Source: Stutzerimonas stutzeri (GTDB lineage Bacteria > Pseudomonadota > Gammaproteobacteria > Pseudomonadales > Pseudomonadaceae). Taken from it: 64,000 nucleotides of DNA. The DNA is taken from the NCBI RefSeq assembly GCF_038561965.1, contig NZ_CP139348.1, forward strand, positions 4,154,001 to 4,218,000, in the 5' to 3' direction. Numbering within the stretch: position 1 is the stretch's first letter; every line of letters starts with the position of its first letter. Under the pieces are notes generated by a model, which worked only from the letters and a program-made list of their open reading frames with translations, had not been told where the DNA came from and did no database searches. Position numbers and translations under genes: made by a program. Shown piece after piece: positions 8,472 to 17,383 of this stretch.

Positions 8472-8810
8472 TTAAATCGCGTCGGTATCGGTTTCGCCGG
8501 TACGGATGCGGATGGCCTGTTCCAGGTTGACCACGAAGATCTTGCCGTCACCGATCTTGCCGGTGTTGGCCGCCTTGGTGATGGCCTCGATGACGCGATC
8601 GAGCTGATCGTCAGCGATGGCTACATCGATCTTTACCTTCGGCAGGAAGTCGACGACATATTCGGCACCGCGATACAGCTCGGTGTGGCCCTTCTGACGG
8701 CCGAAGCCTTTGACTTCGGTGACGGTGATGCCCTGAACGCCAATTTCCGACAGCGACTCGCGCACGTCGTCCAGCTTGAACGGCTTGATGATGGCAGTGA
8801 CTAGTTTCAT
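8472..8810 (-). CDS. glnK: PII nitrogen regulatory protein GlnK
   Basis: A 112-residue PII signal protein, trimeric in the family. It senses 2-oxoglutarate and ATP/ADP and controls AmtB, GlnE and NtrB. The T-loop with uridylylation Tyr51 (GHTELYRGAEY) is intact, as is the C-terminal GKIFV signature. GGGAGAAG precedes the ATG. It is the first gene of glnK-amtB-amt, which supports naming it GlnK rather than GlnB. Confidence 0.95.
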   Translation of the reverse strand: MKLVTAIIKPFKLDDVRESLSEIGVQGITVTEVKGFGRQKGHTELYRGAEYVVDFLPKVKIDVAIADDQLDRVIEAITKAANTGKIGDGKIFVVNLEQAIRIRTGETDTDAI

Positions 8811-8960
8811 GAAAACTTCTCCCGTTTAGGTGGACTTGCCCCAGAAGTACGAACCCGGTTCAAGTCTAAGCTCAGTGTCTGGCTCTTGTAACGCTCCGGC
8901 TGTTGCCGAGCAGCTGTCCGACACCACCAATCTCTCCGACAAAGCGTCGCGAATCACCGA

Positions 8961-8982
8961 TGCACCGCAACCGGTTGGTGCA
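8961..8982. promoter_or_regulatory. TGCACC-N10-GGTGCA palindrome in the glnK leader
   Basis: The half-sites TGCACC (8961-8966) and GGTGCA (8977-8982) match NtrC half-sites exactly. They are 10 bases apart rather than the usual 5. The palindrome lies just downstream of the start predicted from the sigma-54 element. It could be a weak extra NtrC site, another operator or an RNA hairpin. Confidence 0.35.
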
Positions 8983-9000
8983 TGCGTCGCTGAGGACAAA

Positions 9001-9015
9001 GCAGTTTCGATGCCA
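9001..9015 (-). promoter_or_regulatory. sigma-54 (-24/-12) promoter of glnK
   Basis: Minus-strand TGGCATCGAAACTGC has GG and GC separated by exactly 10 bases, as sigma-54 promoters require (consensus TGGCAC-N5-TTGC). It places the transcription start near 8989, about 180 bases before glnK. An NtrC-type site sits about 110 bases upstream of that start. Confidence 0.75.
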
Positions 9016-9090
9016 GCTTTGTGCGAACCCCATGGTTGTGCGGGTTTCACCTGTGGAACGGCAGTCCGACGGGCGGTTCAGGGCAGGCGA

Positions 9091-9107
9091 CGCACCTTAT
9101 TGGTGCG
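9091..9107. promoter_or_regulatory. NtrC binding site (enhancer)
   Basis: CGCACC, five bases, GGTGCG: a dyad in the NtrC format (consensus TGCACC-N5-GGTGCA). Its centre is near -110 relative to the predicted glnK start, the usual enhancer distance. Confidence 0.7.
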
Positions 9108-9170
9108 ACCGTGCACTGCGTGCTGCTCATTTTTTGTGCACGCGTCGTGAGATAGACGAAAAAAGTCGCG

Positions 9171-9179
9171 TGCTACACT
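9171..9179 (+). promoter_or_regulatory. extended -10 promoter of ubiK
   Basis: TG, one base, TACACT (9174-9179): an extended -10 element 28 bases before the ubiK ATG. No clear -35 is seen. Confidence 0.45.
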
Positions 9180-9207
9180 GCGCCCCGTTCAATGACAGGT
9201 GTTTTTC

Positions 9208-9468
9208 ATGTTGCCGCCAAAAGCTTTTCTTGATGCCATCGGCTCCCAGGCCTCGCGCCTGTTCAACGGCGAGACGCCGCTGCCACGTGGTGAATTCGAA
9301 GCCCAACTCAAGGGCGTGGTGCAGGGCGCGCTGAACAAGCTCGACGTAGTCAGCCGCGATGAGTTCGATAGCCAGATGGTGGTGCTCGCACGCACCCGCG
9401 CCCGCCTCGAAGCGCTCGAAGCCAAGGTCGCCGAAATGGAAGAAAAACTAACGCCGCCCGTGTCCTGA
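9208..9468 (+). CDS. ubiK: ubiquinone biosynthesis accessory factor UbiK (YqiC/BMFP)
   Basis: An 86-residue protein with the BMFP/UbiK layout. An amphipathic N-terminal half (PPKAFLDAIGSQASRLF) is followed by a C-terminal coiled coil (LARTRARLEALEAKVAEMEEKL). UbiK assists the UbiJ-centred complex in ubiquinone synthesis (family knowledge). The ATG at 9208 has AGG eight bases upstream; an in-frame GTG at 9199 is less likely. It is divergent from glnK and lies 35 bases before comM. Confidence 0.88.
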   Translation: MLPPKAFLDAIGSQASRLFNGETPLPRGEFEAQLKGVVQGALNKLDVVSRDEFDSQMVVLARTRARLEALEAKVAEMEEKLTPPVS

Positions 9469-9503
9469 CAGACCGGGCCGCGACACGATCAAGGAGTGAT
9501 CGA

Positions 9504-11000
9504 ATGTCCCTGGCCATAGTTCATAGCCGCGCTCAGATCGGCGTCGAAGCGCCATCGGTGACCGTTGAAGCCCACCTGGCCAACGGTCTGCCGGCTCTGG
9601 CGCTGGTCGGCCTGCCGGAAACCGCAGTGAAGGAGAGCAAGGACCGCGTACGCAGCGCCATCCTCACCTCCGGCTTCGACTTTCCGCCCCGCCGTATCAC
9701 GCTCAATCTCGCACCGGCCGATCTGCCCAAGGATGGCGGCCGTTTCGACCTGGCCATCGCTCTGGGCATTCTCGCCGCCAGCGGCCAACTGCCCGCCGAG
9801 CGTCTGGACAAGCTGGAATGCCTGGGCGAACTGGCGCTGTCCGGCGCGTTGCGCCCGATCCAGGGCACGTTGCCGGCCGCTCTTGCCGCTCGTGCTGCCG
9901 GCCGTGCGTTGCTGGTGCCACGAGCCAACGCCGAGGAAGCCAGCCTCGCGTCTGGACTAACGGTCTATGCCGCCGAGCATTTGCTTGAGGTCGCCGCGCA
10001 CTTCAACGGCGTCACGCCGCTGCAACCCTATGTGGCCCAGGGCCTGCTGCGACAGATCCAGCCCTACCCCGACCTGGCTGAAGTGCAAGGCCAGCAGGCC
10101 GCCAAACGCGGGCTGCTGATCGCCGCGGCCGGGGCGCACAACCTGCTTTTTTCGGGCCCACCAGGGACCGGCAAAACGCTGCTGGCCAGTCGCCTGCCAG
10201 GTCTCTTGCCGCCGCTGGACGAACAGGAGGCGCTGGAAGTCGCCGCCATCCACTCGGTGGCCAGCCACAGTCCTCTCGAACATTGGCCGCAGCGGCCCTT
10301 TCGGCAGCCCCATCACAGCGCATCGGGGCCGGCACTGGTCGGTGGTGGCAGCCGCCCGCAGCCAGGCGAGATCACTCTGGCGCACCAGGGCGTGCTGTTT
10401 CTCGACGAGCTGCCGGAGTTCGATCGCAAGGTACTCGAAGTCCTGCGCGAGCCCATGGAGTCGGGTCATATCGTCATCGCCCGGGCTCGCGACAAGGTGC
10501 GCTTTCCGGCGCGCTTCCAGCTGGTGGCGGCGATGAACCCCTGCCCGTGCGGCTATCTCGGTGACCCCAACGGCCGCTGCCGCTGCACGCCAGACCAGAT
10601 CCAGCGCTATCGCAACAAGCTCTCCGGCCCGCTGCTGGACCGCATCGACCTGCACCTGACCGTGGCGCGCGAAGCCACGGCGCTCAATGCGCCACCGCAA
10701 ACCGGGCAGAGCAGCGCCGTGCTGGCCGCGCAGGTGGCCCAGGCCAGGCAGCTGCAACTGGCCCGCCAAGGCTGCGCCAATGCATTCCTCGACCTCGCCG
10801 GTCTGCGCAGCCATTGTCAGCTGACGGCCGAGGACCAGGCCTGGCTGGAACGCGCCTGCGAGCGGCTGGCGCTGTCGCTGCGCGCAGCGCACCGTTTGCT
10901 CAAGGTCGCACGCACCCTTGCTGACCTGGAGCAGGCCGCGAGCATCAGTCGCCAGCACCTCGCCGAAGCGCTGCAATACCGGCCCGGCAACCAGGCCTGA
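9504..11000 (+). CDS. comM: ComM/YifB AAA+ helicase-like protein
   Basis: A 498-residue member of the YifB/ComM Mg-chelatase-like family. The N-terminal part (about 1-170) is a Lon-protease-like fold. The AAA+ core has Walker A GPPGTGKT near residue 218, Walker B FLDELPEF, and a Cys-rich insert (NPCPCGYLGDPNGRCRC). ComM is a branch-migration helicase aiding natural transformation in Vibrio (family knowledge). P. stutzeri-group bacteria are often transformable, which fits. AAGGAG precedes the ATG. Confidence 0.92.
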   Translation: MSLAIVHSRAQIGVEAPSVTVEAHLANGLPALALVGLPETAVKESKDRVRSAILTSGFDFPPRRITLNLAPADLPKDGGRFDLAIALGILAASGQLPAERLDKLECLGELALSGALRPIQGTLPAALAARAAGRALLVPRANAEEASLASGLTVYAAEHLLEVAAHFNGVTPLQPYVAQGLLRQIQPYPDLAEVQGQQAAKRGLLIAAAGAHNLLFSGPPGTGKTLLASRLPGLLPPLDEQEALEVAAIHSVASHSPLEHWPQRPFRQPHHSASGPALVGGGSRPQPGEITLAHQGVLFLDELPEFDRKVLEVLREPMESGHIVIARARDKVRFPARFQLVAAMNPCPCGYLGDPNGRCRCTPDQIQRYRNKLSGPLLDRIDLHLTVAREATALNAPPQTGQSSAVLAAQVAQARQLQLARQGCANAFLDLAGLRSHCQLTAEDQAWLERACERLALSLRAAHRLLKVARTLADLEQAASISRQHLAEALQYRPGNQA

Positions 11001-11130
11001 GCCGCTCTGGCGCAGGCTTCGGCTAGCACCAAGCGGCCGCGGATAACCGCCGCTTTTAGCGGACTGTGTTAAGTTGGCTGGCTTTCGCCACAGGCGGCCA
11101 CTCCCCAGACACAACCCGAAGGAGCGCAGC

Positions 11131-13104
11131 ATGGAGGCAAAACAGCCCTCGTCTTCCCACCTAAACGCGCCGGTCTTCTACGGCTCGGCACTGATCATCC
11201 TGGCGCTGGTGATTTACAGCGTCGCCTTTCAGCGCCACGCGCAAACACTGTTCGGCGATACCCAAGCGTGGATCATCGCCAACGTCAGCTGGCTGTACAT
11301 TCTCGCCGTCGCACTCATCCTGTTGATGGTGGTGCTACTGGCGTTCAGCCGTTACGGCGATATCAAGCTCGGCCCGGATCACAGCGAACCGGACTACAGC
11401 GCGCTGACCTGGTTCGCCATGCTGTTCTCCGCCGGCATGGGCATCGGCCTGATGTTCTTCGGCGTCGCCGAGCCGGTGATGCACTTCCTCGCGCCCCCCA
11501 CCGGTGAAGGCGGCACCACGCTGGCGGCGCGCGAGGCGATGAAGATCACCTTCTTCCACTGGGGCCTGCATGCCTGGTCGATCTATGCCATCGTGGCGAT
11601 GATCCTGGCCTACTTCGCCTATCGCCACGGCCTGCCGCTGACGCTGCGCTCGGCGCTCTACCCGCTGATCGGCGAGCGCATCTACGGACCGATCGGTCAC
11701 GCCGTGGATATCTTCGCCATCATCGGCACGGTACTCGGGGTCGCCACGTCGCTGGGCCTGGGCGTCACCCAGATCAACACCGGACTGAACCACCTCTACG
11801 GCCTGCCGATCTCGGTACCTGTGCAGATCGGGCTGATCATCGCGACCACACTGCTGGCCACGATTTCCGTGGTCACCGGCTTGGACAAAGGCGTGCGCCG
11901 CCTGTCCGAGCTGAACCTGACGCTGGCGGCGCTGTTGCTGCTGCTGGTGCTGATCACCGGGCCGACGGTGTTCATCCTGCAGACCTTCGTGCAGAACACC
12001 GGCAGCTACCTGTCGGATATCGTCGACAAGACCTTCAACCTCTACGCCTACGAGCCGAACGACTGGATCGGCGGCTGGACGCTGTTCTACTGGGGCTGGT
12101 GGCTGGCCTGGTCGCCCTTCGTTGGCCTGTTCATCGCGCGCATCTCGCGCGGCCGGACGATTCGCGAGTTCGTCACCGGCGTGCTGCTGGTGCCGACCGC
12201 CTTCACGCTGCTGTGGATGACCGTGTTCGGCGACACCGCGATTCACATGATCCTCTGGGAGCACGTGACCAGCCTCGGCGAAGCCATCGAGCGCGACAGC
12301 TCGCTGGCGCTGTTCGCCTTTTTCGAGCACTTCCCTTTCTCAGGCTTCATCTCGCTGATCGCCATCATCATGGTGGTGGTGTTCTTCGTCACCTCGGCGG
12401 ATTCCGGCGCACTGGTGGTGGACATGCTCGCCTCCGGCGGGCAGCAGGGTACGCCGGTCTGGCAACGGATCTTCTGGGCGGCCTCCATGGGCGGCGTGGC
12501 CATCGCGTTGCTGCTCGCCGACGGTCTGACCGCATTGCAGACCGCCACCATCGCCAGCGCCCTGCCCTTCACCATTGCGCTGCTCTGTTCGATGTGGGGC
12601 CTGCTCAAGGCGCTGCGCCTGGATGCCACCAAGCAGGGCCTGCGCTACCAAGCGTTGAGCACCTCACCCAGCGCGCCACGCAGCGCGGGTGGCTGGCAGC
12701 GTCGGCTACGCACGCTGATGCTGTTCCCGCGGCGCGCCCATGTGGTGCGCTTCATCACCGAAGTGGTGCGCCCGGCCTACGACGACATCGCCGAAGAAAT
12801 GCGCAAGCAGGGCTACGTGGTTGAAATCAGCGAAGGCGAGGATCGTCGCCTGCGCTTCGAGATTACCCATGATGGCGAGCCGGATTTCATCTACGAGGTC
12901 CGCCCACGCGCCTACGCGATGCCCAGCTTCGTCGCCAGCAACGAGGATGACGAGCGCGAGGAGCGCAAGTACTTCCGCGCCGAGGTGCATCTGAAGGAAG
13001 GCGGTCAGGATTACGACGTGATGGGCTGGAGCCGCGAAGACGTCATCAGCGACATCCTCGGCCAGTACGAAAAACACATGCACTTCCTGCACATGGTCCG
13101 CTGA
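11131..13104 (+). CDS. betT: BCCT-family choline/betaine transporter
   Basis: A 657-residue transporter. Twelve membrane helices span about residues 15-500, with the BCCT signature (MFSAGMGIGLMFFGVAEPVMHF and the tryptophan-rich WTLFYWGWWLAWSPFVGLFIARISRG). A soluble C-terminal domain of about 150 residues follows, typical of osmo-regulated BetT proteins. It imports choline or glycine betaine for osmoprotection. The ATG at 11131 is chosen for its AAGGAG; the longer frame upstream has no signal. It is convergent with the next gene across a hairpin. Confidence 0.9.
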   Translation: MEAKQPSSSHLNAPVFYGSALIILALVIYSVAFQRHAQTLFGDTQAWIIANVSWLYILAVALILLMVVLLAFSRYGDIKLGPDHSEPDYSALTWFAMLFSAGMGIGLMFFGVAEPVMHFLAPPTGEGGTTLAAREAMKITFFHWGLHAWSIYAIVAMILAYFAYRHGLPLTLRSALYPLIGERIYGPIGHAVDIFAIIGTVLGVATSLGLGVTQINTGLNHLYGLPISVPVQIGLIIATTLLATISVVTGLDKGVRRLSELNLTLAALLLLLVLITGPTVFILQTFVQNTGSYLSDIVDKTFNLYAYEPNDWIGGWTLFYWGWWLAWSPFVGLFIARISRGRTIREFVTGVLLVPTAFTLLWMTVFGDTAIHMILWEHVTSLGEAIERDSSLALFAFFEHFPFSGFISLIAIIMVVVFFVTSADSGALVVDMLASGGQQGTPVWQRIFWAASMGGVAIALLLADGLTALQTATIASALPFTIALLCSMWGLLKALRLDATKQGLRYQALSTSPSAPRSAGGWQRRLRTLMLFPRRAHVVRFITEVVRPAYDDIAEEMRKQGYVVEISEGEDRRLRFEITHDGEPDFIYEVRPRAYAMPSFVASNEDDEREERKYFRAEVHLKEGGQDYDVMGWSREDVISDILGQYEKHMHFLHMVR

Positions 13105-13112
13105 ATCGGGTC

Positions 13113-13137
13113 AGCGTCCTGGCATGGCCAGGACGCT
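13113..13137. terminator. terminator-like hairpin between convergent genes
   Basis: A perfect 11-bp stem (AGCGTCCTGGC/GCCAGGACGCT) with a 3-base loop, between the ends of betT and the GGDEF-EAL gene. There is no T-tract on either side, so termination is inferred from position and stem strength. Confidence 0.5.
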
Positions 13138-13141
13138 CCGA

Positions 13142-14800
13142 TCACTGCGCGACACCCGCGGCCAGCCGCTCGGCGCTCATGAAACTCAGCAGCTCGGCCA
13201 ATGGCAGCGGCTGGCTGACCAGATAGCCCTGCACCTGTTGCGCGCCGAACTGACGCAGCAGCTCGAGCTGTTCAGCGGTCTCGACGCCCTCGGCGACCAC
13301 CTCGAGGTCGAGGTTGTGTGCCAGACCGACCATTGCCTGCACCAGCTGCAGTTTCTCTGGTCGCACGAGCATGCCGGCGACGAAGCTCTTGTCGATCTTC
13401 AGTAGTGTGATCGGCAGGCTGGACAGGTGCACGAACGACGAAAAACCGGTGCCGAAATCGTCCAGCGAGAAGCGCACACCCAGCTCGCCCAGCGCGTGCA
13501 TGGCGGTTTGTACCTGTTCGCTACGGCGCATCACCGCGGTTTCGGTAAGTTCGAATTCCAGCCAATGCGGATCGATGCCGCGCTCGTCGATCAGCCGGTT
13601 GAGGGTCGGCAGCAGCTGGCTGTCCTGAAACTGGCGAAACGACAGGTTGATCGCCATGTGCAGTGAATCTGTACCGGAATCATGCAGGCTTTGCAGGTCA
13701 CGCAGCGCCCGGGCGATTACCCAGTAGCCGAGCGGCACGATCAGCCCGCTCTCCTCGGCCATGGGAATGAAGGCGTCCGGCGCCAGCAGCCCCCTTTCGG
13801 GGTGTAACCAGCGCACCAGTGCCTCCAGCCCGACGATGCGGCCACTTTCCAGACACAGGCGCGGTTGGTAGTGCAGCTCCAGCTCACCGCGACGCAGGGC
13901 GCGGCGCAGTTCGCCTTCCTGATCGGCGAGACTGCGTGCGCTGCGACTGACCTGTTCGTCATAGAAACACCAGGTACAGCCCTGGCTCGCCTTGGCCTGG
14001 CGCATGGCGATCTGCGCATGCCAGAGCAGCGGATCGGCCTTGATACCCTCGCCAGCGCGCGCCAGCCCGATGCTGCAACCGAGCATCAGGCTCTCGCCTT
14101 CCACCCAATAGGGCTCTGCCAGGGCTTCGACAATGCGATCGGCAACCGCCTCGGCGCGCTCGGGTTCGTCGCGGGTATCGAGCAGCAGGGCGAACTCGTC
14201 GCCACCCAGCCGCGCCAGCATGTCACCGACCTCCAGCTGCGCCTTCAGCCGCGCAACCACCTGCAGGATCAGCCGATCCCCCGCCTGGTGGCCGAGTGCA
14301 TCGTTGACGTGGCGAAAGTTATCCAGATCCAGATACCCCAGCACCAGGCCCTGTTCCTGGTGCTCGGCCAGGGCATCGCGCAGCAGCGCCTGGAAGCCCT
14401 GACGGTTGACGATACCGGTGTGCGGGTCCTGCTCGGCGAGTCTCTGCAATGTACCTTGCAGGTTGCAGCGCTCACGCACGTAGCGCAAACAGCGGCGCAA
14501 TACCTCGGGACTCAGTTGATCCGCCACCAGCCAGTCGACCGCACCGTCCGGCAGCAGCGCCGGTTCATCATCGAGCAGCAGAATCAGGGGCCAGGGGAAG
14601 CGCCCGGCGGGCGGCTGACATTGCGGCGTGGCCAACAGCAGGCAGGGCGACTCGAGCTGTTCGCTGAGCGCATCCCAATCAGGCGCGACGATCAGGCGTT
14701 CCTGGCTGCGCGAGCGCTGCAGGCAGGCGTGCAGCCGCTCGGCCCAGTCGGGCCGATGCGCCACCAGCAACAGCGGCATGGTTTGGACAGGCGCTGGCAA
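13142..14800 (-). CDS. GGDEF-EAL cyclic-di-GMP protein
   Basis: A 552-residue cytoplasmic protein: a degenerate receiver-like N-terminus (about 1-115), GGDEF (about 130-285) and EAL (about 300-545). GGDEF keeps the LGGDEF motif, but the RxxD inhibitory site reads EVGD. EAL keeps EALVRW, INLSFRQF, LEFELTET, LDDFGTG, LLKIDKS, AEGVET and QGY, so phosphodiesterase activity is likely. The start is a TTG with a well-placed GGAGG; the first ATG, seven codons on, has none. By position it corresponds to P. aeruginosa PA5295 (ProE), which I recall as a phosphodiesterase. Confidence 0.9.
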   Translation of the reverse strand: MPAPVQTMPLLLVAHRPDWAERLHACLQRSRSQERLIVAPDWDALSEQLESPCLLLATPQCQPPAGRFPWPLILLLDDEPALLPDGAVDWLVADQLSPEVLRRCLRYVRERCNLQGTLQRLAEQDPHTGIVNRQGFQALLRDALAEHQEQGLVLGYLDLDNFRHVNDALGHQAGDRLILQVVARLKAQLEVGDMLARLGGDEFALLLDTRDEPERAEAVADRIVEALAEPYWVEGESLMLGCSIGLARAGEGIKADPLLWHAQIAMRQAKASQGCTWCFYDEQVSRSARSLADQEGELRRALRRGELELHYQPRLCLESGRIVGLEALVRWLHPERGLLAPDAFIPMAEESGLIVPLGYWVIARALRDLQSLHDSGTDSLHMAINLSFRQFQDSQLLPTLNRLIDERGIDPHWLEFELTETAVMRRSEQVQTAMHALGELGVRFSLDDFGTGFSSFVHLSSLPITLLKIDKSFVAGMLVRPEKLQLVQAMVGLAHNLDLEVVAEGVETAEQLELLRQFGAQQVQGYLVSQPLPLAELLSFMSAERLAAGVAQ

Positions 14801-15025
14801 GCGGCCTCCGGACTCGATTGGTTTGAAGGCGCCAAGCGCCTGTTATTCCCGCGCGATCCCTGTGCAACCAGCCTGTGCTCCCTGCAGCGCCGACAAGACT
14901 AATCCATTATTTCGTTCAGCCAAGCCCCAAGCACGACGATCGGCATTTTATTGAGCATGTAACGGGCCAGCATCGGTGCATCAGCCTGTTAAACTCCCGC
15001 CCCCGCTTCGAATGACCTGAACGAC

Positions 15026-17035
15026 ATGTCCCGACTCAATCCTCGGCAGCAGGAAGCCGTGAACTACGTCGGCGGCCCCATGCTGGTGCTCGCCGGCGCC
15101 GGTTCCGGCAAGACCAGCGTGATTACCCGCAAGATCGCCCACCTGGTGCAGAACTGCGGCACCCAGGCCCGTCACATCGTCGCCATGACCTTCACCAACA
15201 AGGCCGCGCGCGAGATGAAGGAGCGTGTCGGCAGCCTGCTCAAGGGCAGCGAGGCACGCGGCCTGACCGTGTCCACGTTCCACAACCTGGGCATGAACAT
15301 CATCCGCAAGGAATACGCGCGCCTGGGCTACAAGCCCGGCTTCTCGATCTTCGACGACGGTGACATCAAGGCGCTGCTCACCGACATCATGCAGAAGGAG
15401 TATTCCGGCGACGACGGTGCGGATGAGATCAAGAACTACATCGACAGCTGGAAGAACGACCTGATCCTGCCCGACGAGGCTCTGGCCAACGCGCGCAACC
15501 CCAAGGAGCAGACCGCGGCCATCGTCTACCTGCACTACCAGCGCACGCTCAAGGCGTACAACGCGGTGGACTTCAACGACCTGATCCTGCTACCGGTGAA
15601 ACTCTTCCAGGAGCACGCCGACATCTTGGAGAAGTGGCAGAACCGCATCCGCTACCTGCTGGTCGACGAATACCAGGACACCAACGCCAGCCAGTACCTG
15701 CTGGTGAAGCTGCTGGTGGGCATGCGCAACCAGTTCACCGTGGTTGGCGATGACGACCAGTCGATCTACGCCTGGCGCGGCGCGCGCCCGGAAAACCTGA
15801 TGCTGCTGAAAGAGGATTACCCCTCGCTGAAGGTGGTGATGCTGGAGCAGAACTACCGCTCCACCAGCCGTATCCTCAAATGCGCCAACGTGCTGATTGC
15901 CAACAACCCGCACGTGTTCGAGAAGCAGCTGTGGTCGGAAATGGGCCATGGCGACGAGATCCGCGTGATCCGTACGCGCAACGAAGACGCCGAATGCGAG
16001 CGCGTGGCGCTGGAGATCCTCACCGAGCACCTGCGCACCCAGCGCCCCTACAGCGACTTCGCCATCCTCTATCGCGGCAACTACCAGGCCAAGCTGATGG
16101 AGCTGAAGCTGCAGCACCACCAGATTCCCTATCGCCTCTCGGGCGGCACCAGCTTCTTCGCCCGCCAGGAAGTGAAGGACCTGATGAGTTACTTCCGCCT
16201 GCTGGTCAACCCGGACGACGACAACGCCTTCCTGCGGGTAATCAACGTGCCGCGCCGTGAAATCGGCTCCACCACCCTGGAAAAGCTCGGCAACTACGCC
16301 AGCGAGCGCGGCATTTCGATGTACGCCGCCGCTGACGAAATCGGCCTCGGCACGCATTTGGATAACCGATACACCGAGCGTCTGTCGCGCTTCAAGCGCT
16401 GGATGGACAACGTGCGCCAGCAGTGCGCGCAGAACGACCCGATCGCCGCCATCCGCAGCATGGTGATGGACATCGACTATGAAAACTGGCTGCGCCAGAA
16501 CGCCTCGAGTGACAAGGTCGCCGACGCGCGCATGGGCAACGTCTGGTTTCTCGTCGATGCGCTGAAAAGCACACTGGAAAAAGATGAAGATGGCGACATG
16601 ACCATCGAGGATGCCATTGGCAAGCTGGTACTGCGCGACATGCTCGAGCGTCAACAGGAAGAGGAAGAAGGCGCCGATGGCGTGCAGATGATGACCATGC
16701 ATGCCTCCAAGGGCCTGGAATTCCCCTCGGTGTACATCATCGGCTTCGAGGAGGAGATACTGCCGCACCGGTCCAGCATCGAGGCCGACACCATCGAGGA
16801 AGAGCGCCGCCTGGCCTACGTCGGCATCACCCGTGCCAAACGCAACCTGGCGCTGACCTTTGCCGCCAAGCGCAAGCAGTACGGCGAGGTGATTGACTGC
16901 ACACCGAGCCGCTTCCTCAACGAGCTTCCGCCCGAGGACCTGGTCTGGGAAGGCCAGGAAGACGCACCGGTTGAAGTGAAAGCCGCGCGCGGCAACGACG
17001 CGCTGGCGGCGATGCGGGCGATGTTGAAGCGTTGA
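15026..17035 (+). CDS. rep: ATP-dependent DNA helicase Rep
   Basis: A 669-residue superfamily 1A 3'-5' helicase that helps replication forks past bound proteins. Motifs are in order: Walker A GAGSGKTS (24-31), motif II VDEYQDTN, motif III GDDDQSIYAWRGA, motif IV QNYRS, motif V MTMHASKGLEF and motif VI YVGITRAK. Length and opening (MSRLNPRQQEAVNYVGGPMLV) are typical of Rep rather than UvrD. It is divergent from the c-di-GMP gene. Confidence 0.96.
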   Translation: MSRLNPRQQEAVNYVGGPMLVLAGAGSGKTSVITRKIAHLVQNCGTQARHIVAMTFTNKAAREMKERVGSLLKGSEARGLTVSTFHNLGMNIIRKEYARLGYKPGFSIFDDGDIKALLTDIMQKEYSGDDGADEIKNYIDSWKNDLILPDEALANARNPKEQTAAIVYLHYQRTLKAYNAVDFNDLILLPVKLFQEHADILEKWQNRIRYLLVDEYQDTNASQYLLVKLLVGMRNQFTVVGDDDQSIYAWRGARPENLMLLKEDYPSLKVVMLEQNYRSTSRILKCANVLIANNPHVFEKQLWSEMGHGDEIRVIRTRNEDAECERVALEILTEHLRTQRPYSDFAILYRGNYQAKLMELKLQHHQIPYRLSGGTSFFARQEVKDLMSYFRLLVNPDDDNAFLRVINVPRREIGSTTLEKLGNYASERGISMYAAADEIGLGTHLDNRYTERLSRFKRWMDNVRQQCAQNDPIAAIRSMVMDIDYENWLRQNASSDKVADARMGNVWFLVDALKSTLEKDEDGDMTIEDAIGKLVLRDMLERQQEEEEGADGVQMMTMHASKGLEFPSVYIIGFEEEILPHRSSIEADTIEEERRLAYVGITRAKRNLALTFAAKRKQYGEVIDCTPSRFLNELPPEDLVWEGQEDAPVEVKAARGNDALAAMRAMLKR

Positions 17036-17383
17036 GAAAAGCCGCGACGGCGAAGCTACGGAGCTGATGCCCAAGGTCGGGCCTCCCACGGAAGCGGTTC
17101 GCACATACCGCTCCCCATGACGGCCGTGCCTTTACCGCGATAGCCGGCTGCGGACCGACGCAGATCAAAGGCCTCACCCGAGGTCCGTTTACAAGAGCGA
17201 GCGCGGGTGCGTGCCGCTCTTCTGGCGGAGACGCATCCTCGCGGCGACAGGTTGAAGAACCGTCGAAAACCACAAGCCTGGCATCGCCCTGCGCCTGAAC
17301 GCCAACCACCTTCCACAGATCTGTTTGTATCCCGTAACCCAACCGGGGCATGCTTTGCCGGTCGCGGTTTCTGGAGGGATTCG
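17036..17383. other. 348-base intergenic region without a gene
   Basis: No convincing coding frame. A 7-bp inverted repeat AAGAGCG/CGCTCTT (17193-17199, 17215-17221) and short GC-rich dyads are present, but no terminator with a T-tract after rep. An open frame from 17207 runs into the next gene but has no ribosome site or family similarity. Confidence 0.5.

Noticed and set aside
8961..8982. second sigma-54 promoter, suggested by GCAC and TTGC on the minus strand
   Set aside because: The spacing between the two elements is two bases too long; the element at 9001-9015 has exact spacing.
15590..17104. 504-codon minus-strand frame inside rep
   Set aside because: It is the complement of a highly conserved helicase gene; His/Val/Asp-rich shadow composition and no domain.
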